A DNA stretch of 46,353 bases, taken from assembly GCA_944322685.1 (NCBI GenBank), contig CALUPP010000023.1:1-46353 (forward strand), in the 5' to 3' direction. Positions within the stretch are counted from its first letter, which is position 1, and each line of letters begins with the position of its first letter. Position numbers and translations under genes: made by a program. This DNA comes from Candidatus Gastranaerophilales bacterium. GTDB lineage: Bacteria > Cyanobacteriota > Vampirovibrionia > Gastranaerophilales > Gastranaerophilaceae. The notes under the pieces are model-generated. The model saw only the letters and a program-made list of their open reading frames with translations. It had not been told where the DNA came from and did no database searches. Shown one piece after another: positions 34,270 through 43,078 of this stretch.

Positions 34270-35541
34270 ATGAGCAAAATTAATGTTGGTTTAATCGGCT
34301 TAGGAACAGTCGGCGGCGGGGTTTTGAAAGTTTTAAAAGACAATCCCGATATTTGCATAAAAAAAATCGCAGTACGCGACATAAACAAAAAAAGGGATAT
34401 CGACGGGCTTGATACGTCGATTTTAACGAACGACCCGTTCAGCATTGTCCAAGACAGCGACATTGATGTCGTAGTCGAGGTCATGGGCGGCGTAAATCCG
34501 GCCCTTGATTTGCTAGAATCAGCCGTCAGAAACGGAAAGCACGTTGTAACGGCAAACAAAGAGCTCCTCGCAAAACATGGCGAAGAACTTTTTAAACTTG
34601 CGAACGAAAAAAACGTCGTAATCCTCTATGAAGCGGCTATTGCGGGCGGAATTCCAATCATAATGCCGATAAAAACCACACTTGCCGGCAACAAAATCAA
34701 AAAAATCGCCGCAATCCTAAACGGAACAACAAACTACATCCTCACAAAAATGGAAGAATCTGATGTTTCTTACGAAGAAGTCCTAAAAGAAGCCCAACAG
34801 CTCGGATACGCCGAAGCTGACCCCACAGGCGACGTTGAGGGCTTTGATTCCGCATACAAAATCACAACATTGGCCACAATTGCACTCAATCAGCGTGTCG
34901 ATATAAACAAGGTTTATCGCGAAGGCATAACAAAAATCAGCGCGGACGACATGAAATTTGCACAAGAACTCGGCTACAAAATTAAGCTCATTGCCCTAGC
35001 CGAAGTCAACGAAAACAACGAAACAGACGTCCGCGTACATCCGATGCTCGTTCCGGAAACAAACATTCTGTCCACAATCCATGATGTAACCAATGCCGTG
35101 CTTGTTGAGGGGTTCCCCGTCGGAAAAGTCGTATTCGCAGGCCCCGGCGCGGGTGAAATGCCCACTGCAAGCTCCGTAGTCGGCGATATTCTCGCGATTC
35201 AACAAAATATTTCAGCTCCGGAGCCGCTTCCGATGATGCGCTGCCACCACAAAGTCAACGCAAACCAGCTCAACATCGCTGATACGACCAATAAATACTA
35301 CATTTCACTAACCGCAGTCAACAGCCCGGGCGTAATCGGCACAATCGGCGAAATTTGCGGAAAACACAAAATAAACCTCTCAAGCGTCCTCCAAAAAGGC
35401 GCAAACAGCCGCGAAAACACGGCAAAAATCGTGATTATCACAGAATCAAGCAAAGAATCTAACATCCAAAACGCATTTAGCGAATTAAATGGCAACGCAA
35501 ACATCGTAAAAGTTAATAATTTGATAAGAGTAATGGAATAA
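34270..35541 (+). CDS. hom: Homoserine dehydrogenase
   Basis: A 423-residue enzyme reducing aspartate semialdehyde to homoserine with NAD(P)H. N-terminal nucleotide loop GLIGLGTVGGGVL, then VTANKELLAKHG (catalytic Lys), ILNGTTNYIL and the substrate segment GYAEADPTGDVEGFDSAYK. The C-terminal ACT domain (about 345-423, SLTAVNSPGVIGTIGEICGK) suggests feedback control by threonine. AGAGGA ribosome site. thrC follows after nine bases, so the two form a threonine operon. Confidence 0.95.
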   Translation: MSKINVGLIGLGTVGGGVLKVLKDNPDICIKKIAVRDINKKRDIDGLDTSILTNDPFSIVQDSDIDVVVEVMGGVNPALDLLESAVRNGKHVVTANKELLAKHGEELFKLANEKNVVILYEAAIAGGIPIIMPIKTTLAGNKIKKIAAILNGTTNYILTKMEESDVSYEEVLKEAQQLGYAEADPTGDVEGFDSAYKITTLATIALNQRVDINKVYREGITKISADDMKFAQELGYKIKLIALAEVNENNETDVRVHPMLVPETNILSTIHDVTNAVLVEGFPVGKVVFAGPGAGEMPTASSVVGDILAIQQNISAPEPLPMMRCHHKVNANQLNIADTTNKYYISLTAVNSPGVIGTIGEICGKHKINLSSVLQKGANSRENTAKIVIITESSKESNIQNAFSELNGNANIVKVNNLIRVME

Positions 35542-35550
35542 GGGAAAAAA

Positions 35551-36618
35551 ATGGAAAAAAATCACTATCAAGGCCTAATTAACAAGTACAGACAATACCT
35601 GCCGGTTTCTGACACAACAGAAATCGTAACTTTGAACGAGGGAAATACGCCCCTGATTAAAGCGGACAATCTTGCTAAAAAAATCGGCATTGACGGTGAA
35701 TTATACATAAAATTTGAGGGCGCAAACCCCACAGGGAGCTTCAAAGACCGCGGAATGACCATGGCGGTAACAAAAGCTAAAGAATCGGGCTCAAAAGCCA
35801 TCATTTGTGCCTCAACAGGCAACACAAGCGCCGCAGCGGCAGCCTACGGGGCAAAAGCCGGCCTAAAAACCTACGTGCTCATCCCGGACGGCTACATCGC
35901 ACTCGGAAAACTCTCTCAAGCTATGATGTACGGCGCTCAAATCATCGCAATTAAAGGAAACTTCGATGAAGCGCTCGAAAGAGTAATCGAAATCTCCGAA
36001 AAATACCCCATAACGCTCGTAAACTCGGTAAATCCATACAGAATTGAGGGTCAAAAAACAGGCGCGTTCGAAATCTGCGAAGCACTGGGCGATGCACCCG
36101 ATTATCACTTCATTCCCGTGGGCAATGCGGGCAATATTACGGCATATTTCAAGGGCTATGAAGAATTTTTGGCGCTAGGAAAAACCACTCACCTGCCCAA
36201 AATGATGGGCTTTGAAGCTGAAGGCGCAGCTGCAATAGTTAAAGGCGAAAGAATCATGAAACCCGAAACAATCGCCACCGCAATCAGAATCGGCAACCCC
36301 GCAAGCTGGAAACAAGCTGAAAACGCACGTGACAAGTCAGGCGGAATCATAAACTACGTTTCTGACCCGGAAATTATTGAAGCCTACAAAATGCTCGCCT
36401 CCTGCGAGGGTATTCTTGCCGAACCGGCAAGCGCAGCATCGGTCGCAGGCGTAATAAAAGCTAAAAAAATGGGATTGGTCGAAAACGGCAAAAAAATCGT
36501 CTGCATTTTAACCGGAAACGGCCTGAAAGACCCGGATTCCGCCATAAAATACTCCGGCTGCGAAGTCAAAAAGACCTCATCTGAGCTTTCGGATATTTTG
36601 AAAGTCATGGATTTTTAA
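35551..36618 (+). CDS. thrC: Threonine synthase
   Basis: A 355-residue PLP enzyme converting O-phosphohomoserine to threonine. The PLP lysine is in [11 protein letters not shown], the phosphate-binding loop in [13 protein letters not shown], and later motifs include [15 protein letters not shown] and ACILTGNG-type end ([14 protein letters not shown]). Length (355) marks the short bacterial class, without the N-terminal extension. It sits nine bases after hom. Homoserine kinase (thrB), needed between the two, is not in the window. Confidence 0.95.
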   Translation: MEKNHYQGLINKYRQYLPVSDTTEIVTLNEGNTPLIKADNLAKKIGIDGELYIKFEGANPTGSFKDRGMTMAVTKAKESGSKAIICASTGNTSAAAAAYGAKAGLKTYVLIPDGYIALGKLSQAMMYGAQIIAIKGNFDEALERVIEISEKYPITLVNSVNPYRIEGQKTGAFEICEALGDAPDYHFIPVGNAGNITAYFKGYEEFLALGKTTHLPKMMGFEAEGAAAIVKGERIMKPETIATAIRIGNPASWKQAENARDKSGGIINYVSDPEIIEAYKMLASCEGILAEPASAASVAGVIKAKKMGLVENGKKIVCILTGNGLKDPDSAIKYSGCEVKKTSSELSDILKVMDF

Positions 36619-36819
36619 AAAACATAAAATTTGTTTATAATTGAACGAAACCTCTCTGCAAAAAACAGGCGGAACAGTATTTTTTGCGAATAAAACCCGC
36701 ATTTTTTCAACAGAAACGTAAAATTCACGTTAAAATCAGAAAAAACACCATTTTTTCGAAAAATTAAACGGACTTTTAGGCTTATTTGGCTATTTTCGCA
36801 AATTCACGCCTCAAAACGG

Positions 36820-37467
36820 CTATTTTTTTATTAAATCTTTGTAATTTTCCTTTGCATAAGCATAAAGGTCATTCAAAGCCGTTTCCACGCGTTTTCTGTA
36901 AACTTCTGTTTCTTCTTTTGACAAATCATTTGGCACATAAATCGGCTCACCATACACAGCAATGATTTTCGGCCCCAAAAACGGGAAATTGAACTCATCC
37001 CAAGTGTTAAAACGCAGCAAAAACGGTGACGGAGAATACCACGTCATCGGAACAATCGGCACCTGCGAAATTTTTGCAATATTGATGATTCCATCTTTAA
37101 CAACGCCCTTTGGCCCGCGCGGCCCGTCGATTGTAATAGCCGCACTTTCACCCTGCTCAAGTTTTTCAAGCAATTCAAGAGTTGCGCCCGTTCCCCCGCG
37201 GTGCGTAGAGCCTCTTACGGTCTTGATTCCCATATATTCGGTCGCAGCAGCAATAATATCACCGTCATTTGAGCGGCTAATCATAACATTCAGATTTCCC
37301 CGGTCCTCATTTGCATAAAGCATGCACTGATGAGCGTGCCACAATGCGAATATCACCGGTTTTTCCTTTGGGTAATTTATGTTTTTAACATTATAAAAAA
37401 AGCTTTCAAACTTGTAGAAATGCTTGGTTAAAAACGACAAAACCGCTACATAGTGTCTTTTATCCAT
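36820..37467 (-). CDS. DUF374/LPLAT-type acyltransferase
   Basis: A 215-residue protein of the DUF374/lysophospholipid-acyltransferase-like family. Motifs: IFALWHAHQCML (HxxxxD-type position), STHRGGTGATLELLEKLEQGE, IDGPRGPKGVVKDG and IVPMTWYSPSPF. It may acylate a lipid or lipid A precursor at the inner membrane; the substrate is unknown. Two close ATGs exist (37476 and 37467). A TATACT box at 37485-37480 would place the start site near 37473, so 37467 is preferred, again nearly leaderless. The gap 36619-36819 before it is AT-rich and empty. Confidence 0.82.
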   Translation of the reverse strand: MDKRHYVAVLSFLTKHFYKFESFFYNVKNINYPKEKPVIFALWHAHQCMLYANEDRGNLNVMISRSNDGDIIAAATEYMGIKTVRGSTHRGGTGATLELLEKLEQGESAAITIDGPRGPKGVVKDGIINIAKISQVPIVPMTWYSPSPFLLRFNTWDEFNFPFLGPKIIAVYGEPIYVPNDLSKEETEVYRKRVETALNDLYAYAKENYKDLIKK

Positions 37468-37545
37468 TTTAAACATACAAGTATATTATCACAAACCCGC
37501 AGAACTACAAAATTTAATATATGTTTATAAAACCGCGCGAAACAC

Positions 37546-37574
37546 TTGATAATAAAATATGTTTCACATAAAAT
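37546..37574 (+). promoter_or_regulatory. Promoter of rplS
   Basis: TTGATA (37546-37551), a 17-base spacer and TAAAAT (37569-37574). The leader to rplS is about 30-35 bases. Confidence 0.65.
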
Positions 37575-37613
37575 CAAAACATATCGACTAAAATATGAAA
37601 AGGAATAAGAAAA

Positions 37614-37967
37614 ATGAACCCGATAGTAAAAGATTTGGAAAAACAATATCTTGATAAAGAGCTTCCTGAGCTCAACCCCGGCGATACTGTTAAAGTTTTC
37701 GTAAGAATCGTCGAAGGCAACAAAGAAAGAACTCAGGCCTTTGAAGGTATTATCATCAAAAAACGCGGAAGCGGCGTCGGCAAGACAATTACTGTTAGAA
37801 AAACATTCCAGGGCGTTGGCGTAGAAAGAGTTTTCCCTGTTTACTCACCCCGTATCGAAAAAATCAACGTATTAAGACGCGGTGATGTAAGAAGAGCTAA
37901 ACTCTACTACCTCAGAGAGCTCTCCGGTAAAGCTACACGTATCAAAGAAAAAATCGAAAAAAGATAA
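37614..37967 (+). CDS. rplS: 50S ribosomal protein L19
   Basis: A 117-residue protein at the interface of the ribosomal subunits. Family motifs: [43 protein letters not shown] and the C-terminal [26 protein letters not shown]. Full length, with an AAAGGAAT ribosome site. Followed by a strong terminator, so it is monocistronic; trmD and rimM, its common partners, are not adjacent. Confidence 0.97.
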   Translation: MNPIVKDLEKQYLDKELPELNPGDTVKVFVRIVEGNKERTQAFEGIIIKKRGSGVGKTITVRKTFQGVGVERVFPVYSPRIEKINVLRRGDVRRAKLYYLRELSGKATRIKEKIEKR

Positions 37968-38005
37968 AAATCTGCGGAATCTCCGAGATATTAAAATTTA
38001 TAAAC

Positions 38006-38032
38006 AAAAAGCGGCGAATTTGCCGCTTTTTT
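38006..38032 (+). terminator. Intrinsic terminator of rplS
   Basis: AAAAAGCGGC (38006-38015) pairs with GCCGC (38022-38026) plus the T-tract, across a six-base loop. It is followed by GC-rich inverted repeats (for example AGCCGG 38138-38143 with CCGGCT 38150-38155) before rbgA. Confidence 0.88.
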
Positions 38033-38189
38033 GTTAGAATGAAGTATAATTTCGACAAAATGCCTGACCGGCTCCGCAAAAATTCCCCGGGGCGGGCACT
38101 AGGATGAAAAAACAACAAAATATTACAATTCCTGGTCAGCCGGAAAACTCCGGCTAAGCCGATAAATTACCACAAACAAAGGAGCCTCA

Positions 38190-39035
38190 ATGTCCCACAT
38201 CCACTGGTACCCCGGCCACATAGCAAAGGCCGAAAAACAGCTAAAAGAACTGATAAACCTCGTTGATGTAGTGATTGAGGTGCTGGATGCGAGGCTTCCT
38301 GAAAGCTCAGGATATCCGAACATCGAAAAACTCCTCGGCCAAAAACCACGGCTAATTGTGTTGAATAAATCCGACCTCGCGGATGAAAACAAGCTCAAAT
38401 ACTGGAAAAAAGAACTCGAAAAAAAATGCGGATTCCCGGTTGTGTCGACTTGTGCCGCAAAAAATAACGATTTGGCGCCAATTGTGAACAAAGTCATTGA
38501 ATTGAGCAAGCCAAGAATCGACAAACTCGTAGAAAAAGGGCTTTTGCCGCGTCCATCCAGGGTCGTAGTCGTAGGAATGCCCAATGTCGGAAAATCGAGC
38601 ATTATTAATAAATTAACAAAAAAATCAAAAACAAAAACCGGCGCAAAAGCCGGTGTAACCCGCCAGCAGCAGTGGGTCAGGGTGCATCCTAAAATTGACC
38701 TCTTAGACACGCCCGGAATCATTCCTCTAAAACAAGAAGACCAGAAAAAAGCCCAAAAACTCGCAATGGTTAACTCCGTAAGCGAAAATGCGTACGAAAA
38801 TGAGTCAGTTGCGACGGCACTTCTTGAATTGCTTGCCGAAAAATACCCGCAAAACGCAAGAAACTACTACAATCTCGAAGAAAACGAAGAAATAACCCTT
38901 GAAAAGATTGCAATAAAAAGAAATTGGCTCACATCCGGCGCAAAACCCGACATCACACGCTGCGCTGTCATGGTTCTTACGGATTTTCGCGACGGAAGAA
39001 TCGGCAAATTCACGCTGGATGACGAAAATGATTGA
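38190..39035 (+). CDS. rbgA: Ribosome biogenesis GTPase YlqF/RbgA
   Basis: A 281-residue circularly permuted GTPase that helps late assembly of the 50S subunit. The permuted order is visible: G4 LNKSD (about 58), then G1 GMPNVGKSS (about 129), then G3 DTPG. The N-terminal HWYPGHIAKAEKQLKE and the C-terminal GKFTLDD tail fit RbgA. An AAAGGAG ribosome site precedes the ATG. The C-terminus overlaps rnhB. Confidence 0.93.
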   Translation: MSHIHWYPGHIAKAEKQLKELINLVDVVIEVLDARLPESSGYPNIEKLLGQKPRLIVLNKSDLADENKLKYWKKELEKKCGFPVVSTCAAKNNDLAPIVNKVIELSKPRIDKLVEKGLLPRPSRVVVVGMPNVGKSSIINKLTKKSKTKTGAKAGVTRQQQWVRVHPKIDLLDTPGIIPLKQEDQKKAQKLAMVNSVSENAYENESVATALLELLAEKYPQNARNYYNLEENEEITLEKIAIKRNWLTSGAKPDITRCAVMVLTDFRDGRIGKFTLDDEND

Positions 39036-39681
39036 AGAACTCATAAATTTTGATAAAAAACACAAGTCCGGCTTTGATTTTGTCATAGGAACCGATGAAG
39101 CAGGCCGGGGCCCCGGAGCAGGGCCGGTTTTTGCCGCAGCCGTCGTTTTTACAAATTTCGATGATGAACTTATTGAAAAACTTTCACAACTGAACGATTC
39201 AAAAAAACTTACCGAAAAAAAACGCGAATTTCTCTACGAAATCATCATCGAAAACGCAATTTATTCAATAAAACAGGCAAGCGTAGAAGAAATCGACAAA
39301 AAAAACATCCTGAACGCCTCGCTTGACACGATGAAATCCGCAGTTTGCGAGGTTTTGCAAAAATTAAAAACAGATAATGCAAAAATTCTCGTAGACGGCA
39401 ACAAAAAAATCAGAAACTTCGACGCCCCGATGGAAACAGTGATAAAAGGCGACGCAAAATCCGCCTCAATCGCCGCAGCAAGCATCCTCGCAAAAGTTTC
39501 GCGCGACCGTTTCATGCTTGAGCTGGACAAACAATTTCCCCAATACCGCTGGGCAAAAAACAAAGGCTACCTGAGCGCGGAACACATCGCAGCCATAAAA
39601 ACGCACGGCCCGACCGTCTGGCACAGAAAAAAATTCCTCAGAAACATCCTCGCAGAAGAAAAACAGCTTTCCTTGCTATAA
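39019..39681 (+). CDS. rnhB: Ribonuclease HII
   Basis: A 220-residue RNase H-fold enzyme removing ribonucleotides and RNA primers from DNA. The catalytic DEAGRGPGAGP motif is near residue 25, with further acidic residues in ILVDGNKKI and the SIAAASILAKVSRDR segment. It overlaps the rbgA end by 17 bases in another frame. ATG 39019 and 39028 are both possible starts. dprA, on the opposite strand, ends 34 bases later; a typical rnhB-dprA neighbourhood but convergent here. Confidence 0.93.
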   Translation: MTKMIEELINFDKKHKSGFDFVIGTDEAGRGPGAGPVFAAAVVFTNFDDELIEKLSQLNDSKKLTEKKREFLYEIIIENAIYSIKQASVEEIDKKNILNASLDTMKSAVCEVLQKLKTDNAKILVDGNKKIRNFDAPMETVIKGDAKSASIAAASILAKVSRDRFMLELDKQFPQYRWAKNKGYLSAEHIAAIKTHGPTVWHRKKFLRNILAEEKQLSLL

Positions 39682-39715
39682 TCGTCCTCAAGAGTCTAAA
39701 AAATCCACTATAAAA

Positions 39716-40825
39716 TCACAAAACCGTGTATTTTCCGCCGTTTGTCTGCCGGATTTTGTTTTCCAGCTCCAGCGTCGTCAAAATAACCATCAAATCCGCC
39801 ATTTCAATCCCCAAAGAAGCCTCAAGCGCGTCTGCTGAGCTGTCTTCAATGGAAATTGCAGAAAAAACAGCCGCCTCCTGCTCGCTCATGCCGGAAGTAT
39901 CCACAGCCGAAGCGGATTTGGGGGCAATTTTTACATCAATTTTCCAATCCAGCGCATCAAGTATGTCTTTTGCCTCGGTAACGAGCGTCGCTCCGTTTTT
40001 CAACAGCTTGTAAACGCCGGCAGTGTTGGGGTTAGATACCAAACCCGGCAAACACATCAGCTCTCTGTTTTGCTCAAGGCACAAATTCGCCGTAATGAGC
40101 GCCCCGCTCTTTAAAGCAGCCTCCGCAACGAGGGTTCCCTTGCTCAAACCGCTGACAATCCTGTTTCTCATGGGAAAACGCCAGGGCAAAGGTTCTTCCG
40201 TCGGCCAAAATTCACTGATAACCACGCCCGCATGTTCTTCAATTTCCTTAAATAAAGCCGCATTAGCCTTAGGATAAACAAAATCAAACCCGCTTCCAAT
40301 AACAGCAATGGTCGAAAGCCCGTTTTCAATCGCACTTTTATGCGCACAGGTATCAATTCCCGCCGCAAGCCCTGAAACAATGCAAACATCCGTACCCGCG
40401 AACTCCGAAATTATCTTAGAAAGGGTATTTTTCGCACCCTCGCTTGCTCTCCGTGAGCCAACAACTGCCAGTGTCCGTTCGAGATTGCAGCGGGAAAAAT
40501 CACCCTTGTAAAAAAGCGTCATCGGCGGGTTGTGAATCTCTTTTAACAGTGCCGGATAACTTTCGTCGTCGAAATTTATGTATTTTATACCTCGATTTTT
40601 GATAAATTCCAAACATTCTTCCGGATTAACACCTGCTCGCGCTCGCAAAAAAACGTCCATCTGCTTTTTGGTTATATCTTCAATGCGATAAAGGTTGTCA
40701 GGCCCGGCGCACCAAGCGGATTTTATACATCCGAAATGTTCGTAGACTTTTCTTATAAACGAAGCCCCGATTTCTTCTATGGAAGCAAATGCAAGCCAAT
40801 ATGCGTCTTTGTTAATCTTTTCCAT
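39716..40825 (-). CDS. dprA: DNA-processing protein DprA/Smf
   Basis: A 369-residue protein that loads RecA onto incoming single-stranded DNA in natural transformation. The Rossmann core is clear: NPPMTLFYKGD, AVVGSRRASEGA, IVSGLAAGIDTCAH, AVIGSGFDFVYPKAN and FPMRNRIVSGLS. A C-terminal winged-helix-like segment (about 310-369) is present. The start ATG (40825) overlaps the stop of the upstream glycosyltransferase by one base; a TTG at 40828 in frame is less likely. Other competence genes are not in the window. Confidence 0.93.
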   Translation of the reverse strand: MEKINKDAYWLAFASIEEIGASFIRKVYEHFGCIKSAWCAGPDNLYRIEDITKKQMDVFLRARAGVNPEECLEFIKNRGIKYINFDDESYPALLKEIHNPPMTLFYKGDFSRCNLERTLAVVGSRRASEGAKNTLSKIISEFAGTDVCIVSGLAAGIDTCAHKSAIENGLSTIAVIGSGFDFVYPKANAALFKEIEEHAGVVISEFWPTEEPLPWRFPMRNRIVSGLSKGTLVAEAALKSGALITANLCLEQNRELMCLPGLVSNPNTAGVYKLLKNGATLVTEAKDILDALDWKIDVKIAPKSASAVDTSGMSEQEAAVFSAISIEDSSADALEASLGIEMADLMVILTTLELENKIRQTNGGKYTVL

Positions 40826-42390
40826 CAAATATCTCTGAATGTGTTAATATCAATAACCTTGTTCACTTCCTGGGGAAGAAAATACTCGCAGCTGTTCCAC
40901 AAAACCGTGTCCATCGGGACCTCCGACAGGTTTTGAACTATCAGCCGGTTGCAATATCCCTTGACCATGTTGGTCGAGCCGTCCAGTTTAAGGTTAAAAT
41001 ACCCGCAGGATTGGCAGATTTTTATCCTAAAACCATGTTCGTTCAATTTGTCCGAAATATCTTTGATTGCATCGACCATCCTAATATGCGTATCCGATGA
41101 ATATTTCTTTTTTTTGAACCTGAAAACAGCTTTCACCAGCCCGCTTTCAGAAATCAAGTCCAATTTACACGGCAAATCGTTCTGGCCGTCCGTAACAGCG
41201 ATATCAACCGTCATCATTTCATAAGATTCGTCACTCGCCGGTTTTTTGCAGAACAAGTTAACAATCGCGCCAATAACAGGGATATGTGCAAAGATTTTTA
41301 TCAAAGAAACAAAAGGATATAACAAAAGGTAAGGAATTTGTGTTTTTTTTATGTGCGCAGTGAAAAGCGAAGCAAAAAACGACGCCGCCAGCAAAACACC
41401 AAAAGCAAACACAACATTGTAATCAAAGAAAAAGTAATAATTGTAAGTAAAAATCAAAATACTTACGTAAATCAATAGCAGCATCCAGAAATTCGGAGCA
41501 AGAATATTCAAAATAAACTCCGCAAACCGCCAATTTGACTTATACAAAAGCCCGAGACAATGCCAGCACATGCTCAACTTGAAAGAAACCGACGGTTTTC
41601 TGCTTTTGTAGTTGTCGATATTGGTAAAAGTCCTTACTGTGGGCATATATTTAGGGATAAAGTTGTTTCTGACCAGCAGCGTCGTATATTTCAACTCGCT
41701 GTTGAGGTCTTTGAAATCAACACATTTGATTTTTTCAAGAACTTCCTGCTTAATAATGAAGCAATCCGAATCAACAATCGTCGCCAGCCCCATAAGCGTG
41801 CGTCCGAGGTTGAAAACCCGGTTCGTGTATTCATTGTAAACCGCTTTTATGCAGTTATACGTTTTTTTCGTCTTCATAATGTAATCAGTAGAGCCGACAA
41901 TAATCTGTTCGGTCTGCAAACCCGCATTTATGTTGGCCAAAAAGTTTTCGTCAACATATCTGTCCGCATTCAAAAACGCAAAAGCATGAACATTCTGAAA
42001 AGTGAGCAGCCTTTCCAAAAGCCACGAAACAGCCTCATCTTTTCCGACCGGCGCAGCGTCGCCAACGCGCCAGATTTTTGCTCCGCCGACAAATTCCAGG
42101 ATATTTGAAGAATTATCAGTGCAATTATCTAAAATTATGTGGGTCTGGTAGTTTTCGCGGGGATAATTTTGCTTATTCAACGATTCCAAAAGCGAAACCA
42201 CGGTTGATTCATTGTTTCTTGCATAAATAATCAGCACAATGTTATGGAGCCTGGAGTTTTTGCGGTATTTTTGCGCAGTGAGGAATTTTCTGAGCTTAGT
42301 GCCCGCAAAAACGCACGCCGCATAATACAAAATAAACGCCGCAACGTAAATAAAAAGCAGAATTAACGTATTTATTAACAAGTCTACCAT
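40825..42390 (-). CDS. Membrane glycosyltransferase family 2 with unusual C-terminal domain
   Basis: A 521-residue protein. An N-terminal membrane helix (about 5-28), a GT-A catalytic domain (about 48-290, with DNCTDNS and the metal-site-like LNADRYVD) and two to three further helices (about 295-395). The QxxRW motif of processive GT2 enzymes was not found. The cytoplasmic C-terminal region (about 400-521) has four cysteines at 459, 462, 480 and 501 (CQSCGYF, GYC, NSC), which could bind metal. Substrate unknown; an envelope polysaccharide or lipid-linked sugar is likely. A GAGAGG site precedes the ATG; dprA is coupled to its stop. Confidence 0.8.
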   Translation of the reverse strand: MVDLLINTLILLFIYVAAFILYYAACVFAGTKLRKFLTAQKYRKNSRLHNIVLIIYARNNESTVVSLLESLNKQNYPRENYQTHIILDNCTDNSSNILEFVGGAKIWRVGDAAPVGKDEAVSWLLERLLTFQNVHAFAFLNADRYVDENFLANINAGLQTEQIIVGSTDYIMKTKKTYNCIKAVYNEYTNRVFNLGRTLMGLATIVDSDCFIIKQEVLEKIKCVDFKDLNSELKYTTLLVRNNFIPKYMPTVRTFTNIDNYKSRKPSVSFKLSMCWHCLGLLYKSNWRFAEFILNILAPNFWMLLLIYVSILIFTYNYYFFFDYNVVFAFGVLLAASFFASLFTAHIKKTQIPYLLLYPFVSLIKIFAHIPVIGAIVNLFCKKPASDESYEMMTVDIAVTDGQNDLPCKLDLISESGLVKAVFRFKKKKYSSDTHIRMVDAIKDISDKLNEHGFRIKICQSCGYFNLKLDGSTNMVKGYCNRLIVQNLSEVPMDTVLWNSCEYFLPQEVNKVIDINTFRDI

Positions 42391-42674
42391 TTCTTACCTC
42401 TCGTCTTTACATATTTTAAAAAAAACATAAAAAAAAAGCCATACCCGTCTACTCCGTTTGAATTAGACGAAATAATGTGAAATTCTATTCAAGGGTGCGG
42501 ATTTTGCATTAAAAGGCAGGACATTTGCGCTCATTGCAGTTTTTTCACGCTTAATAACCGGCGGAAATTGCAATAAATATTGAAAAATGTGTTCAAAAAT
42601 AATTACTTAAAAATTATTTAAGCTTTTTGGCTCTACAACACACCAATATCCAGATTTTCCCCTCCGGACAGAAA

Positions 42675-42973
42675 AACATTGCCACCCACAAGAAAAAGCC
42701 GGGGATTTCCTTTGGAGTGACTATGGAGGAGCCGGCTTTTTTCGTTCTTTTTTACATTTATTGCCCTTCCGGCGGGGGAATCGGAACGGAAAAGGAAATT
42801 TCCGGCCGGAGCAACCACCAAAACCGCCAAACCTGAATAACATTGCCATCCACAAGAAAAAGCCGGGGATTTTCTTTGCAGTGACTATGGAGGAACCGGA
42901 TTTTTTCGTTTTTTCTTGCATTCTTTGCCCCCTCCGGCGGGGGAATCGGAACGGAAAAGGAAATCCCCGGCTG
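42675..42973. repeat. Tandem pair of long palindromic elements, period about 164 bases
   Basis: Two imperfect copies of an element start at 42675 and 42839. Each begins with AACATTGCCA and contains a left arm (42697-42714; 42861-42877) that is the reverse complement of a right arm (42791-42807; 42956-42972). The arms (core AGCCGGGGATTT...) flank about 80 bases holding a shared segment, GTGACTATGGAGGA, and a CCGGCGGGGGAATCGGAACG segment. Differences between copies tend to keep pairing by G-T wobble. The apparent minus-strand reading frame across it encodes a repeating proline/arginine-rich peptide and is not supported as a gene. The rest of the gap (42391-42626 and 42974-43078) holds no gene. 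Confidence 0.7.
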
Positions 42974-43078
42974 ACCCATTCATCAAACCTTAACATTCGT
43001 TACAAAAAATCGATTTTCAGGCAACTTTTCCCGCCCAATCGTTTTAAAATAAAAAAGTGAAGATACGGAAGTAAAAAA

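Noticed and set aside
36619-36819. Possible RNA gene or small frame in the gap after thrC
   Set aside because: AT-rich sequence with no stable hairpin, terminator or ribosome site.
38123-38722. 199-codon minus-strand reading frame over rbgA
   Set aside because: Antisense to a well-supported GTPase; Ser/Phe-rich composition typical of a shadow frame.
42675-42973. Possible CRISPR array
   Set aside because: Only two copies with a 164-base period and inverted arms; no short regular repeats or spacers and no cas genes.
42721-42996. Minus-strand frame encoding a repeated proline/arginine-rich peptide
   Set aside because: It only translates the palindromic tandem repeat; no ribosome site, and the same repeat gives open frames in several phases.
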